A DNA stretch of 64,000 nt. It comes from Amaurobius ferox (lineage: Eukaryota; Arthropoda; Arachnida; Araneae; Amaurobiidae). The stretch's first letter is position 1, and each line of letters begins with the position of its first letter. Below are positions 1 through 10,522 of the stretch, piece after piece. A program made the position numbers and the translations under genes. The notes beneath the pieces were generated by a model that was not told where the DNA came from, ran no database searches, and saw nothing but the letters and a program-made list of their open reading frames with translations. The stretch lies in assembly GCA_951213105.1 (NCBI GenBank), contig OX578147.1:127425822-127489821 (forward strand), in the 5' to 3' direction.

Positions 1-26
1 TGGACGTGATCTCGATTTTGGTGAAG
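1..26 (-). CDS. Linker micro-exon, cut by the window edge
   Basis: On the minus strand a TTTTTCAG acceptor (plus 27-34) precedes 26 nt that read, in phase 1, A-S-P-K-S-R-S-R-P before the window ends. The intron beside it (27-75) matches the intron beside the 6489-6527 micro-exon, including the words GGAAAGAT and TTAATATTAATGTTTTGTTC, so the two exons are tandem relatives. It is probably a basic Ser/Pro linker of the long modular gene. The donor side lies outside the window. Confidence 0.6.
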
Positions 27-769
27 CTGAAAAAGTAAAGGAAAGATAAATACCTTTGGTAATATTAATGTTTTGTTCTAGAAATGTATTTAAATGTTCC
101 TTCTTCGTATTCTAAAAATATATTTTTTAACCTTAAGTTTGAAATATAGTCAATCGGAAACATGTTATTTACAAATCATACGAGCAGCAGTTTTACTGTA
201 ATAAATCTATCACATTGTCTCAGAGTGTGGGGGGAATCAATAAGTAAAATGCACTTTGAAAACTAGAGCAACATAAATAAGCACAAATAACACAATAACG
301 TAGCACACAGCTGTTTCGAGAATACGCTAGATCTCCTTCGTCAGTGTACGATGGTGTTGGAATGCTGCTAACCAATAATGGTGTTGGAATACTGCTCGGC
401 GGGTAATCGTGCGCCTTATTATGCAGCAAATTCATATATTTTACCTAGTGATTCATGCTTGATATTGATCTGTGAAACATGATGTACACATTCATAATTG
501 TGCCATCTTTTCCCCTACGAAACGCAAAAGAAGACAGCGAAAAGCTGTTCAAAGAAGACAGCGTGATTTCTTGTTCTTTGGTTAGTAAAAATCTGGGAAA
601 TAAATATCTGATGTGCCCAACACATGGCTTTTACTACAAACTATAATTATTTATCTTCTTAGTTAAATAATTGGGTCACAATGTTTTGCCGTTGAAACGC
701 GTACGTAAATTTTGTGTTCTTGTTGATGAGTTTATAAAAAACTACATCGAGAATATAAAGAACTTTTAC
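27..769. other. Intron, no recognised feature
   Basis: AT-rich sequence between the edge exon and the first SINE tail. The first 50 bases are paralogous to 6528-6600. No coding signal was seen. Short open frames here lack homology and splice context. Confidence 0.5.
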
Positions 770-855
770 ACATTTCTACAATGCCGGCCGCCCAATTTGC
801 TGCTCTCAGTCTTCGGATGAGTCGGTCGGCCTGGGCTTTCGACATTTCTACAATG
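770..855 (+). mobile_element. 58-bp SINE 3' tail with 14-bp target duplication
   Basis: The bases 784-841 match the extreme 3' end of the local SINE body (CCGGCCGcCCAA ... GAGTCGGTCGGCCTGGG). They are flanked by a perfect 14-bp duplication, ACATTTCTACAATG, at 770-783 and 842-855. This is a very strongly 5'-truncated retroposition of the family seen complete at 43496-43863. Confidence 0.8.
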
Positions 856-955
856 ATTCTTTGCACTATATAATAAAATTATTTATTTCTTAATTATTAT
901 ATCTGATAGTCCTTTCTTTGAACATCTAATTCCTTCCTCCATCATGTTATGCAGT

Positions 956-958
956 GTG

Positions 959-1024
<66 letters not shown>
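956..1024. repeat. (CA)n(TA)n microsatellite
   Basis: A short CA run followed by about 55 bp of TA. The mariner-like element that follows appears to have inserted in this TA tract; TA dinucleotides also continue on its far side (1598-1620). Confidence 0.9.
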
Positions 1025-1032
<8 letters not shown>

Positions 1033-1602
1033 ATTAAAAAAATATAGTCCAAACTTTACTAGGTGGTAGTACACACTAAACTAAGCAATTTTCGTAGTAG
1101 TTTACCGGGTCGGAAATGAAACGTAACGGCGCCAGTAGGCGCTTAACATTGATCAGATGAGGTGACGCGAAAACACAAGAGTGACTTAGAAGTTATAACA
1201 TGACATTTAATACACAATTACAGTAATGGCTCAAAGACCGATCGCCAACCTGAATGCACGTCTTACAGCACAATGGAAGGATTGGTGAACTTTCTCGAAC
1301 AGAGCAGGCATGTTACGCATTTCGGCAGCAGCCGCCGAAATTCTGGTGACGAATTCCTCTGCAGATTCAAGGGGAGAGTCATAGACGAGACTCTTGAGAT
1401 GTGTCTTGACTTCTTTTTGTGGACATAACAGATCGGGCGATCGTGGAGGCCAGGCTATGGGACCACCTCGTCCAGTCTATCGCCCTGTAACGCCTTTACG
1501 TTTCATTTCAGAACCGGTAAACTATGACGAAAAATGCTTGGTTTGGCGTGTACTGCCACTTCGTAAAGTTTGGCCCATCTCTTTTTAATAACCCTGTATA
1601 TA
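1021..1602 (-). mobile_element. Mariner-like deletion derivative with TIRs
   Basis: The ends form an imperfect inverted repeat of about 37 bp. The left end reads ATACAGaaTgATTAAAAA ... CCAAACTTTAC and the reverse complement of the right end reads ATACAGGGTTATTAAAAA ... CCAAACTTTAC. The element sits in TA repeats, as expected for a TA target duplication. Inside is only the C-terminal part of a DDE transposase (next entry), so most of the transposase is deleted. It is about 580 bp and non-autonomous. Confidence 0.7.
1231..1473 (-). pseudogene. Tc1/mariner-superfamily transposase C-terminal remnant
   Basis: An open 80-codon minus-strand frame ends at a TGA (plus 1231-1233). It begins G-R-G-G-P-I-A-W-P-P-R-S-P-D-L, the block that surrounds the last catalytic acidic residue in IS630/Tc1/mariner transposases. 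It then continues K-S-L-V-Y and F-E-K-V, typical of the C-terminus. The LDFFLWG-like block expected after S-P-D is replaced by unrelated residues (L-L-C-P-Q-K-E), a sign of deletion or drift. No N-terminal DNA-binding part remains. Confidence 0.7.
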
Positions 1603-1828
1603 TATATATATATATATATAATGTCATATAACAGAATCTACCATAGTACAAACAGTGCAAAAACAGTTATCTAGACCAATAAGCGCAATGCAGCTTGAAG
1701 TAGTCTAGAATGGAAAAGTCGACTTGTAAACGGGAACTAGGGGTCACAATCCCTCTAGGCCTTTTATGTATTACCTGTTGACTGACTTCATGTCCAATCT
1801 TTCAATTTTTACTATTATATATATATAA

Positions 1829-2615
1829 AGTTTCAAGAGGAACAGATGTATAAGAACAAGAAACTGAGAAAAAAAGGGTTGCTTACAGGGAAGTAGAAAG
1901 GGCAAGGGGGATTGTGACCCCTTTTCCTGGTTGAAGCATGCTTTGATACCCGGGAAACACTCCCAGAACCACTACATGCCCGAAGCAGACACTTATTCGT
2001 ACATGTAGGAAAAGCAGAATCCATAAAGGAATACTAAGACCAAAAGTTAAAATGAAATAAGAAACCGTCACAACATATTACAATACCGGTCTTAGAACAA
2101 AAATCATACTAAAAGTAATTCTACATAACACAGCGTACAAAGATACGGTCTATCCATATCCATGGTAATACGTGTGAGTTTTGTATTTACAGGTACAGTG
2201 AGATCTCTTCATGTACTGTAAATACAAATATCACTGTAACTGTATATATAAAACTCACACGTATTACCATGGATATGGATAGACCTTATCATTGTACGCT
2301 GTGTTATGTAGAATTACTTTTAGTATGATTTTTGTTCTAAGACCGGTATTGTAATATGTTGTGACGGATTCTTGTTTCATTTCAACTTTTGGTATTAGTA
2401 TTCCTTTATGGATTCTGCTTTTCCTACATGTACGGATAGGTGTCTGCTTCGGGCATGCAGTGGTTCTGGGAGTATTTCCCGGGTATCAAAGCATGCTTCA
2501 ACCAGGAAAAGGGGTCACAATCCCCCTTGCCCTTTATACTTCCCTGTAAGCAACCTTTTTATTGCTCCTCTTTTTTCATTTTCTTGTTCTTATACATCTG
2601 TTCCTCTTGAAACTT
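1829..2615. repeat. Long inverted repeat (foldback), arms about 365 bp
   Basis: The sequence 1829-2192 returns as its reverse complement at about 2246-2615; for example AAGTTTCAAGAGG at the left and CCTCTTGAAACTT at the right. The arms look about 90 percent identical by eye. The 50-bp centre holds a second hairpin (TTTGTATTTACAG / CTGTAAATACAAA). Transcribed in either direction it would fold into a long double-stranded RNA. Open frames across the arms are mirror images of each other and are not genes. It could be a foldback transposon or a hairpin-RNA locus. A weaker partial match to one arm lies at about 1738-1775. Confidence 0.85.
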
Positions 2616-3275
2616 ATATTGCTTTGGTTGTTAGAGTTGCAAATGCGCCTAATAATTATTATTCAACTATTGTGTGTGTTAGACTTAAATTGTTTTCCTT
2701 TTGGTATGATATATATATATATATATAATTTTACTAATATCTTAGTGACTTTCCATTATTACATAGTCATTATATGGGTTTGTATTGCTGTTAGTTTTTT
2801 GGAAACATCAGTGCTTAGTTAAATGATTGTATGTTAAGTAAACAAAAATTGGTAAAATTAAAAATTTCTAAGAATTCGTGCAGTAAAAACTGTATTTGCA
2901 TTTATTTCCCACGTTCGAAAGTTGTTTAAAAGATTGCTAAGATGGTAATAATAATACGTAAATATAACAGCATAAATATTATTGCAAGCATTTACAAGAT
3001 ACTGCAATTAATCTTTGTTAATTATTTTGTTTACAGTTGATTCAAAAGTATTTAAAAACTTTTCAATTGTTCTCTGATTCAGTGGATTTCTTTTATGACT
3101 ACAGACCTAACTTTTCCAAGAACCAGCACTATCTATTTTTGTATATTCGTTTAGTGGGTTTTTTTCCAGTACGTTCCTTTTTGTGAATATTCAGATAGTA
3201 TTCTTTTCTGCGGTTAAAAGCAATCATTGAAGGTTTTTTACTTAATTCTTTACGAATGAAATATGTCTGTGGTTT
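2616..3275. other. AT-rich intron, nothing recognised
   Basis: Contains a short TA run at about 2708-2727. No exon, repeat unit or element end could be supported. Confidence 0.4.
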
Positions 3276-3365
3276 CAGCCAAACATGAACCTGCGACTAT
3301 AAGCTTACAAGACCGATGCTATAAGATTAGACCGAAAGCTAGCTTCGGATCTGAACTTGTGATTA
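3276..3365 (-). other. tRNA-Thr(UGU)-like sequence
   Basis: On the minus strand a D-arm-like stretch is followed by ATCGGTCTTGTAAGC, which has the shape of a threonine tRNA anticodon arm with UGU, and then by GTCGCAGGTTCATG, a T-arm with a box-B-like core. The T-stem 3' side and acceptor are not convincing, so this is a tRNA pseudogene or a degraded tRNA-derived SINE head. A working tRNA gene is unlikely. Confidence 0.45.
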
Positions 3366-3424
3366 GGATACTGATTCCTAACATGGTAGATTAATATTTT
3401 AGCAGAAGCGGAGTCGACTTGCGC

Positions 3425-3515
3425 ACACTCCTTCCTCTCTGTCCCGGCCGTCCAAATAGTTGCTCAAGTTCTCAGGATGAGTCGGACGATCTGGGTCTTC
3501 AACACTCCCTCCTCT
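3425..3515 (+). mobile_element. SINE 3' tail with 14-bp target duplication
   Basis: The bases 3439-3501 (CCCGGCCGTCCAAATAG ... GGACGATCTGGGTCTTC) match the 3' end of the local SINE. ACACTCCTTCCTCT at 3425-3438 is repeated with one mismatch at 3502-3515. It is a second extremely 5'-truncated copy. Confidence 0.75.
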
Positions 3516-3781
3516 GAATATGCCTGATCAGTCTGCGGGATATGACGAAAGTCACCCCAGGCCAACTACTCTTCAGCGCAGACACAGTCAGGAGCTGGCA
3601 GCCAGTGAAGCTTGCCGCACGTCAATTGTGCAGCTGCTGGACATCAGTCGTTGTCAGCCAGGAGAGAAGAGTGGTTGGCTCCTGCGGGATCAGTGTGGTG
3701 CTGCCATCTCATGTTGGTCACCTGCACGTATCTTGTCCCGGTCACCACTGTAGGAACGGATGTCTTTAGACTCTAGCCAGG
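3516..3781. other. GC-rich segment of unknown origin
   Basis: About 265 bp, clearly richer in GC than the surroundings, between two tRNA-like fragments. It is open in two overlapping plus frames, but these have no recognised motif and no splice sites. It may be the body of a tRNA-headed retroposon. Confidence 0.3.
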
Positions 3782-3865
3782 CCCAAACTGGAGACCTAGA
3801 GCTTACAAACATAATGCTTAATTAAACTAAAAGATGACTTCGAGTACTAATTCCTGACAGAGTCG
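3782..3865 (-). other. Second, more degenerate tRNA-like sequence
   Basis: The minus strand has TTAGTTTAATTAAGCATTATGTTTGTAAGC followed at once by a T-arm-like CAGTTTGGGCCTGG. It parallels the copy at 3276-3365. The sequences further upstream on the minus strand of both copies (around 3366-3420 and 3866-3900) are also alike, so the pair looks like a tandem duplication. Confidence 0.35.
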
Positions 3866-4542
3866 ATCGATGTTTTAGTAAGAGCGGAAATCGGCTGCCA
3901 CAATTTTTAATAATATTGCAGATTTTACATTTAGAAATGTTAATTCAATGTTTTATGGGAATTTTTTATTCCAAAAAGAGAATATTTTTCTTCAAAAATT
4001 TCGAAACATAACCTTCGATCAAAAGCCTTTTTACGCGTTCCATTTTTAAAGCCGTCGCTATTTACCCACAGCAGACAAGAATATAGTTTTTATATAATTA
4101 TATATATCCAAATAATATCTATTGGAATTCTTATATTTATTTATTATTTGTTATCAAAATCGTTCTAATAGTGTGCAAACAACCCCTGTACATACTCCAT
4201 GTACTAATGGTGCACATACCCACAAGATGCCCGAAAATAAAATGTGTTTTGATCTTAGATTGTGAAAAGTTGGTAACCAAATTTTAAATGCATTTTTTAT
4301 TCCGTAGTATTTAATTTACTTACAGTTTATGTATTATGTACTACGAATACTCGCTAATGCAAAGATTCTAAGCGACCCCGGAGGCTCGTTCTTAGTTGCA
4401 AAAGAGTTGTAAATGCACTTTGCATTGGGTCTGCCTTATTTTTTGTAATATCTTGCTTGTTTTGGGGTAAATGAATAAAAAATAAAGTAATAAATAGGTA
4501 ATGAATAATAGTTTTTATTTTTACATGCCCCTCCATACTTAC

Positions 4543-4644
4543 CTCGACATTTGCAAATTGGACATTGACTTAATGGTTGAGGTTTAAGTTGGCAATTTTG
4601 TCTTTTCCTACAACTTCTTATACGCTTGATACAATATTCTGGCA
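4543..4644 (-). CDS. Divergent antistasin-like cysteine exon (102 nt)
   Basis: Bounded on the minus strand by an acceptor (TTTACTTTAG) and a donor (GTAAGTAT). In phase 1 it gives 34 residues with spacing C-x6-C-x5-C-x9-C-x2-C-x-C, ending C-P-I-C-K-C-R. The last four cysteines have the spacing of the 90-nt antistasin-like exons at 34-59 kb, and the exon has the same phase, but the first two gaps are longer and very basic (I-K-R-I-R-S, R-K-R-Q-N). Antistasin-type modules are small disulfide-rich domains, some of which inhibit serine proteases; inhibition here is not shown by the sequence. It lies between linker exons at 6489 and 1, the same linker/cysteine alternation as upstream. Confidence 0.7.
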
Positions 4645-5174
4645 CTAAAGTAAAAATAGATTAAGTAAATGAAATTACACATTATTCATTATTAAATATA
4701 AATTAATAACTACCTAGTTCAAAAGAACAATTCAAACAAATCCATTGATTTATACCTTAACAGAACTTTTAAATTGTTAGAAATAACACAATTACGTCTT
4801 AGCAACCAGAATTGATGAACTAGATTTAATCAAAAACTGTGTACATCCTCAATGGCAAACATAAAAGTTAGGTGACTAGCATTAATTCAAGGGCCCGATA
4901 GATATTGGGTCCTTGAACCTATTTCCAGAACAGCTAAAGATAAAGATCATTCATTAGTTACAGGTAAACTCTAACTTTAAGAAGAGTATGAGATGGAGCT
5001 GTTTTCCGAGGTGTATATTAACCGTATCTGATTTACTTTACATTGAACTATTAAAAGCAATGAGCAGGTAATAACATGTTGTGAAACTTTAACCGCATAT
5101 TTTTGAAAATATGCGATTAAAGTTATTGCAACACAAAGTCAGATAATCCCGTTCAAAGAATGATTATTCAGTTA

Positions 5175-5453
5175 GTAATGTATAATTGAATTAAACTTCG
5201 AAATTGAGTTACGCGAATTCACATCGAGAAAATGTTCCTATCGAATGTATGATTTCTAACTCAGTGAGTAATGTATAATTGAATTAAACTTCGAAATTGA
5301 GTTACGCGAATTCACATCGAGAAAATGTTCCTATCGAATGTATGATTTCTAACTCAGTGAGTAATGTATAATTGAATTAAACTTCGAAATTGAGTTACGC
5401 GAATTCACATCGAGAAAATGTTCCTATCGAATGTATGATTTCTAACTCAGTGA
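5175..5453. repeat. Tandem repeat, 3 identical copies of 93 bp
   Basis: The unit starting GTAATGTATAATTGAATT at 5175, 5268 and 5361 is repeated with no difference that I can see. Perfect identity implies a recent duplication, or an assembly effect. It contains no coding signal. Confidence 0.95.
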
Positions 5454-5634
5454 TTACCAAGCAGGGAGGTGCAAGATTTGCAAATGCACCCCTACTCAAA
5501 TACTCTGTTATAGTATTATAGGAAAGTTTGATCTCACTCATAATTTCATGCATCTTCAAACCCAAAGTTTCTGATTTTTCTTTTAGTATGCAGATAACGT
5601 AAAATAAAAACTGTTGATTCTGAACTTTTTTAAT

Positions 5635-6292
5635 TCAAAATGCTACTTTATTCTTAAAAATGCACCAGTACAATATTTTTAAATAAAAAATTTTAACATA
5701 TTTTAATATAACTTGGTATTGGATTTATTTTCAAAATGCTACTTTATTCTAAGAAATGCGCCATTACAATATCTTTAAATCAAAATTTTCAAACTTTTTA
5801 ATAAAACTTTCCAATGGATTTATTTTCAAAATGCAATTTTATTCTAAAAATACACCATTACAATATCTTTAAATGAAATTTTTGAAACATTTTAATAGAA
5901 CTTGCCATTGGATTTATTTTCAAAACGCTACTTTATTCTAAATGCACCATTACAATATCTTTAAATGAAAATTTTGAAACATTTTAATAAAACTTACCAG
6001 TGGATTTATTTTCAAAATGCTACTTTATTCTAAAAAATGCACCATTATAATATCTTTGAAAATTTTGAAATATTTTAATATAACTTGGCATTGGATTCAT
6101 TCTCAAAATGCAACTTTATTCTAAAAAATGCACTATTACAATATCTTTAAATGAAAATTTTGAAACATTTTAATTGAACTTGGCATTGGATTTATTTTCA
6201 AAATGCTACTATATTCTGCAAAAATTCACCATTAGAATATTTTTAAATGAAAAATATAAAACTTTTTATTAGAACTTTCCATTGGATCTATT
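5635..6292. repeat. Degenerate tandem repeat, about 7 copies of 91-96 bp
   Basis: Units start TCAAAATGC at 5635, 5731, 5826, 5920, 6012, 6103 and 6198. Each contains CTACTTTATTCTAAA, TGCACCATTACAATAT and TTGGATTTATTT with substitutions and small indels. It is an old AT-rich satellite-like array, unrelated in sequence to the 93-bp repeat just before it. Confidence 0.9.
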
Positions 6293-6488
6293 TTTAAAAA
6301 CAATTTTAAATTCCGTGCAATGATTTATATCACCAATTAATTGTGATTCATACAATTTAAAAATTCGTTTCTCATACTCCCCTGTGAGATGTTCCCCGCG
6401 AAACGCACTCAGTGACTTGAAGAATAATAAATATAACTTCAAAAATAACATTGTAACGATATAAAATGATGATAATTGCAATACTCAC

Positions 6489-6527
6489 TCTTTGCTTTGC
6501 TCTTTCTTCTACTTGACATCTGTTTCG
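6489..6527 (-). CDS. 39-nt linker micro-exon (basic)
   Basis: Minus-strand acceptor TTTCTATTTCAG and donor GTGAGTAT enclose exactly 39 nt in phase 1, coding A-K-Q-M-S-S-R-R-K-S-K-A-K. Length, phase and the leading A-K match the Pro-rich micro-exons at 15-33 kb, but prolines are replaced by Ser/Lys/Arg. It separates the CBM14 exon at 8488 from the cysteine exon at 4543. Confidence 0.7.
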
Positions 6528-6720
6528 CTGAAATAGAAAGGAAAGATTGAGACCTTAGTTAATATTAATGTTTTGTTCTACCAATGTTGTTAATATTTGA
6601 AATTTCCATCTATGTATTCTTAAAATATATTTCAACTTTAACTTTGAAATTTAGTCAATCAAAAAAAATGTATTTACAACAGTTTTACTATACTGAATCG
6701 ATTTATATCATTGCAAAGTG

Positions 6721-6950
6721 TCTTCTTCTTCGATCCAGACTGTCAGACCTACCCGAAGCCGTAAGGTATCTGTTTGGACGGCCGTTAAGTGCCACCCAAT
6801 TTAGACCGGAATTGAGTGGGTGAGGCATCCACAAGGACCGTATTCTCCTTCCCTTTTCACCAACTTTGGAAGAGCGTACGGGGAACCACATGTTTTACGT
6901 ACCCGTACTTCGCGTGAACACTGGGATGGTTTGAGAGATCCGAGTTCTTT
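6721..6950 (-). mobile_element. SINE copy without complete head
   Basis: Read on the minus strand it carries the family body: GTGTTCACGCG, AAACATGTGG, CTAAATTGGGTGGCACTT-like, CGGCCGTCCAAACAGATACC, and a tail of (AAG)n at plus 6721-6730. The 5' head is truncated. Open frames on both strands here are read from the SINE and are not genes. Confidence 0.8.
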
Positions 6951-7625
6951 TTAATTCATATTGAGTGTTGTATCCGTCCTAAAACCACTTTATTTTTGCC
7001 TAAATTCTGTGCATCTACATACTGAAACAACGCAATGACAATATATTTGAGTTTAAATGCTCATCCACATTTGATTATTTCTACAACGCAGCCTATTTTT
7101 CACCTATGTAAAATGTAAACAGCAAAATATGTAGAATGAATTGTATTAGAATTGCTGTATTTCTTTAACACAAAATCATTTAGTTCATGGTGTCTGCGTA
7201 GCTGACATGAATGAAATATTCATTGATTTTACAAAGAGCAGGACGATTTTTTTCGATGAAGTTTTACGCATAGAATTTAATTACTTGTAGCTCCATGGTC
7301 TTAATTTCTAAATAAAATAAATTATTATAGTATTGTGATGAATGACATGAATGGGAAATTATTTATGAATGAAATGCTGCTTTTATAGAGAGAGCCAGGC
7401 GTGTTATTTTTTCTATGACGTCATTTGAATGAATTTCAGTTGTTTTCGATGAGGTTTTCAAATATAATAAATTATCGTAGTAATATGATAATTCTAAATT
7501 TATTACCGAGGAATGTATCGCATTTTAGAGATATTTAAACCAGGCAATTTATATTTTAATGCCGTCATTTGAATGAAGTTCAGTGTTTCATCATCAATGC
7601 TTTAAGCATGATTGATCTCTCTTGT
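6951..7625 (-). mobile_element. Inverted partial copy of element family C
   Basis: It is the reverse complement of about 28378-29185, ending at 7598-7625 with the family terminus (reverse complement CAAGAGAGATCAATCATGC). The hairpin-bearing far end is missing. No coding content. Confidence 0.75.
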
Positions 7626-8382
7626 TTTTATCCATTTAGCTAAATTTTCGTTAATTTGGCAATATTTGAAAAAATCGCTGAGTTGGCGACATTCCGCAAA
7701 TTCGTCCCCAAAATCTCGTTAAGCGTCATAGAAGGAGAAATAAGTTATTCTTATAGCAGATAAATGATTATTGGTTTCCAAATACAAAAGTATTACTCAA
7801 AGTATCTTTTTCCATGAATGGAACGAGCTAGATCCACGAGAATGATGTCACCAAATTTATCGCATGATGTTACATATAAGAAGTGAACATGTTTCTCAAC
7901 AGTTATTTTTTTTTTAATTTATGGGATTTTTTAATAAATTTATTTGAAAAATGTGCAATATCGCAAGAACGGTTCATGCTAGAGTTCTAAAGCTTATGTC
8001 AATCGTTTTCTGAGAAAAAAAATTGCATAAGAAATGTCTATTTGCATAATTTTATTAAAGGTTGTGATTTTTTTATGATATTTTCAAAATTTCACTCGAA
8101 AATTTAGGGGGTTCTGAATATTCGATTGTGTGTAAAAACAATAGGCTTCCAGTATTCACGGATTGTGATTTTGTACCAAATTTTATTCGAATCGCTCCAT
8201 TCGTTCGTGAGATATCGGCTCCAAAGACTCACACACACAGAGAGACATCACCTCAAAAATGCTCTATTAGTGATCAGGAATGATTGAAACGTGCTCTCCC
8301 ATCGAAAACTCGAATTGGAATTTTCGACCCCGTCACAATACTTTCCTTATACATTATACTATGTATAAAAGGAAAGTAATAA
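7626..8382 (+). mobile_element. Helitron-like element, 5'-truncated (family H)
   Basis: Shares the family's ordered landmarks: GGCGACATTCCGC, CGAGCTAGATCCACGAGAATGATG, GAACGGTTCATGCTAG, ACGTGCTCTCCC..TCGAAAACTCG. The terminal hairpin is ACTTTCCTTATACATTATACTATGTATAAAAGGAAAGT, here described by position 8339-8379. The 5' start TCTGATGTGGGCAG is absent. Non-coding. Confidence 0.6.
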
Positions 8383-8487
8383 GTCCATTATCGGGCTTCA
8401 TTTTCTGTATTTGAGATCACTCAACGTAGAACTCTAGAATTCTGCTCTTTGTACATAGATTTCTGGCTTTTAATTTTTTTTTTTTAC

Positions 8488-8676
8488 CTGCTTTAGGTCT
8501 GGAACCACATTTCACTTCCTTGCCTGGTTTGCATGATTTCTCTTTTGCATCGAAAAGCTCACCTTCTGAGCAAGTTTTCAGAGTTCCATGCCACATAATG
8601 CATTTGTAGTATTTAGAACAATCTTTTGGGTACGGAAAAGATCCCCAGATTTTCGGACAAGCGAACGGACCCTCTC
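8488..8676 (-). CDS. CBM14 (peritrophin-type) chitin-binding exon 4
   Basis: A 189-nt phase 1-1 exon with acceptor CTTACAG and donor GTAAAA on the minus strand, giving 63 residues. Six cysteines are spaced C-x12-C-x5-C-x9-C-x12-C-x7-C, with the C-S-K-Y-Y-K-C aromatic core and the G-E-L-F-D-A block before the fifth cysteine. This is the pattern of carbohydrate-binding module family 14, which binds chitin in peritrophic matrix and cuticle proteins. The tail G-S-R-P-K-A leads into a linker. It is the last of four tandem copies in transcription order. The open frame runs on into the intron past the donor, but the splice signal and the equal length of all four copies fix the boundary. Confidence 0.85.
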
Positions 8677-8689
8677 CTGTAAGATATTT

Positions 8690-9165
8690 AATTCTTAAAA
8701 TTCTGCAAATATAGCACAAAATTTGCAAATGTAGCAGTAAGGATTATTATGATCTAGGGTTGAAATTTCAAATGGTATTTCAGTTTGGCCAGGAGCATTG
8801 TAGAGCTGGAAAATACGACAATCCGTTACATGAATGTGGCAAAAGATAAAACTGTTCAAAACAGCTGGAACAGATTGAATTTATATTTATCGGTTTAAAA
8901 ATCAATGACTGAGGTGTTATGCGGTTGAAAGTGGGCGTTCTTAAATCTACTGTGTGTGAATCATTTTGTGAATTTTGAATCCTGTGAAGAATTCATGTAA
9001 ATTTTCAACTAATAAAGTTATTACCCCTAACCTCCCCCCCCCTCCTTTCACTGGGTACGCGACTGCATAACTTAACTTGAATATTAACATATCTCTATCT
9101 CATTAGAATATCTTATTGGAATACTAACTTACCTTTCTCTACTAACTATATTAACTTATCTTGAA
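8690..9165. repeat. Intron block duplicated at 10725-11165
   Basis: The sequence from TTCTGCAAATATAGCA to the run CTCTCTACTAACTAT is nearly identical at 10738-11165, so the CBM14 exons at 8488 and 10523 were copied together with about 450 bp of upstream intron. Similar but older flanks surround the exons at 10130 and 11354. Confidence 0.85.
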
Positions 9166-9211
9166 TAATAACTTATTATATTAATGTATATAATCGTACA
9201 CTCTTACTTAC

Positions 9212-9250
9212 TTTTTGGAGCATCTTTACTATTCCTTGCTTTTTGAGTAC
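9212..9250 (-). CDS. 39-nt linker micro-exon between CBM14 modules
   Basis: Minus-strand acceptor TTTATTTCAG and donor GTAAGTAAG enclose 39 nt in phase 1, coding x-T-Q-K-A-R-N-S-K-D-A-P-K (first residue completed by the upstream exon). Same length and phase as the Pro-rich array exons but only one proline. It separates the CBM14 exons at 10130 and 8488. Confidence 0.65.
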
Positions 9251-9821
9251 CTGAAATAAAGAAAGAATTACAGGAATGACTGTGAGTTGTAACAGAAAAT
9301 GCTTATTATGCGCAGAAATAAAAGTAAATTAGTTTAAAATCTGAAAATATTAAGTTGGTGTAAAAATTGTAAGCATTCTCAGAAATTTAATTATATGTTT
9401 TACAGAGGACTAAAATCAAAGAGGCAATTTAGAAGCATTCTTTAATAGATAACAAAAAATTTTATGAAGTATTCATAATAGGGACAAATGGTGTGTACAT
9501 TTCATTTTTAACAGAACTATTTTTTCGATTTTACACACCTCTTTCGTTTAGTTATACGAATTTAAAAAAACAACTGGAAGTGACCAGCACAGAACCAGAA
9601 ATGGAAATCCTTAGGGAATCACCCAACCCCCTTTGGAATTCGAAATTGAATCCATATAAATAATCAACTAAGCTCTATCTATAGCCCACACTGATAAAAT
9701 ACATACCTTCCGAAATTTTTTTTAAACCGAAAACGAACAAAAAACGAAGGTGGAAATGTTTAATAAACTTCCCTCTACCTCCTCCGTAATTTAATCCTGA
9801 ATTTATGTTAGTCATCATCAA

Positions 9822-9905
9822 ACCCAGTGATTCCCAACTAGGGTTTCCCGGAACCTTGATGCTCAGCGAGGAAGTGCTAGGAGTCTCTTCGATAGTTTGC
9901 GAAAG
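9822..9905 (+). mobile_element. Possible hAT-type element relic
   Basis: Begins CAGTGATTCCCAAC, the type of terminus seen on many hAT elements, followed by GGGTTTCCCGGAACC and GAAGTGCTAGGAGTCTC. No opposite terminus or transposase was found. The overlapping minus-strand open frame is a chance reading. Confidence 0.3.
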
Positions 9906-10129
9906 CTTACAAAAAATAGTACAACTTACATTCTTTTTATAATTGAGTAAAAGAATTAACATTATTAAGCTTTCAACGTGATCTATTAATATAAAAAATT
10001 CATTGTTGTAAGTACGCTAAAAAGAGTCCATTATCTGACTTCATTTTCGGTACTTTAGATAATTTAACGTAGAACTCCAGAATACTGCTCTTTATACATA
10101 GATATTTGGCTTTTATTTTTTTTTCTTAC

Positions 10130-10318
10130 CTGGTTTTGGTCTGGAACCACATTTCACTTCCTTCTTCGGTTTGCACGATTTCTTTTTTGCATCAAAAAGC
10201 TTACCTTTTGAGCAAGATTTCAAACTGCCATACCACATAACGCATCTGTAGTATTTTGAGCAATTTTCTGGGCATGGAAAGTATCCCCAGCTTTTCGGAC
10301 AGGAGAAAAAACCCTCTC
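10130..10318 (-). CDS. CBM14 chitin-binding exon 3
   Basis: 189 nt, phase 1-1, acceptor CTTACAG, donor GTAAGAAAAA. It has the same six-cysteine framework as its neighbours, with C-S-K-Y-Y-R-C. One extra cysteine occurs in the first loop (G-Y-F-P-C-P-E-N-C), giving seven in all, an odd number unlike the other three copies. It is more lysine-rich (K-K-K-S-C-K-P-K-K-E). Part of the tandem CBM14 cluster; the binding role is inferred from the family. Confidence 0.85.
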
Positions 10319-10522
10319 CTGTAAGATATTTAATTTTTAAAATCCCGCAAGTATAGCACAAAATTTACAAATATAGCACAAATGATTATTATGATCTAAG
10401 GTTGAAATTTGAAATGCCATTCATTATATAATATCACGTAGAATTCCATTCAACGTAGAACTCCGGAATACTGTTCTTTATACATAGATTTTTGGCTTTT
10501 ATTTATTTATTTGTTTTTTTAC

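Noticed and set aside
1833..2728. Mirror-image open frames on both strands
   Set aside because: They arise from the two arms of one inverted repeat and show no codon conservation.
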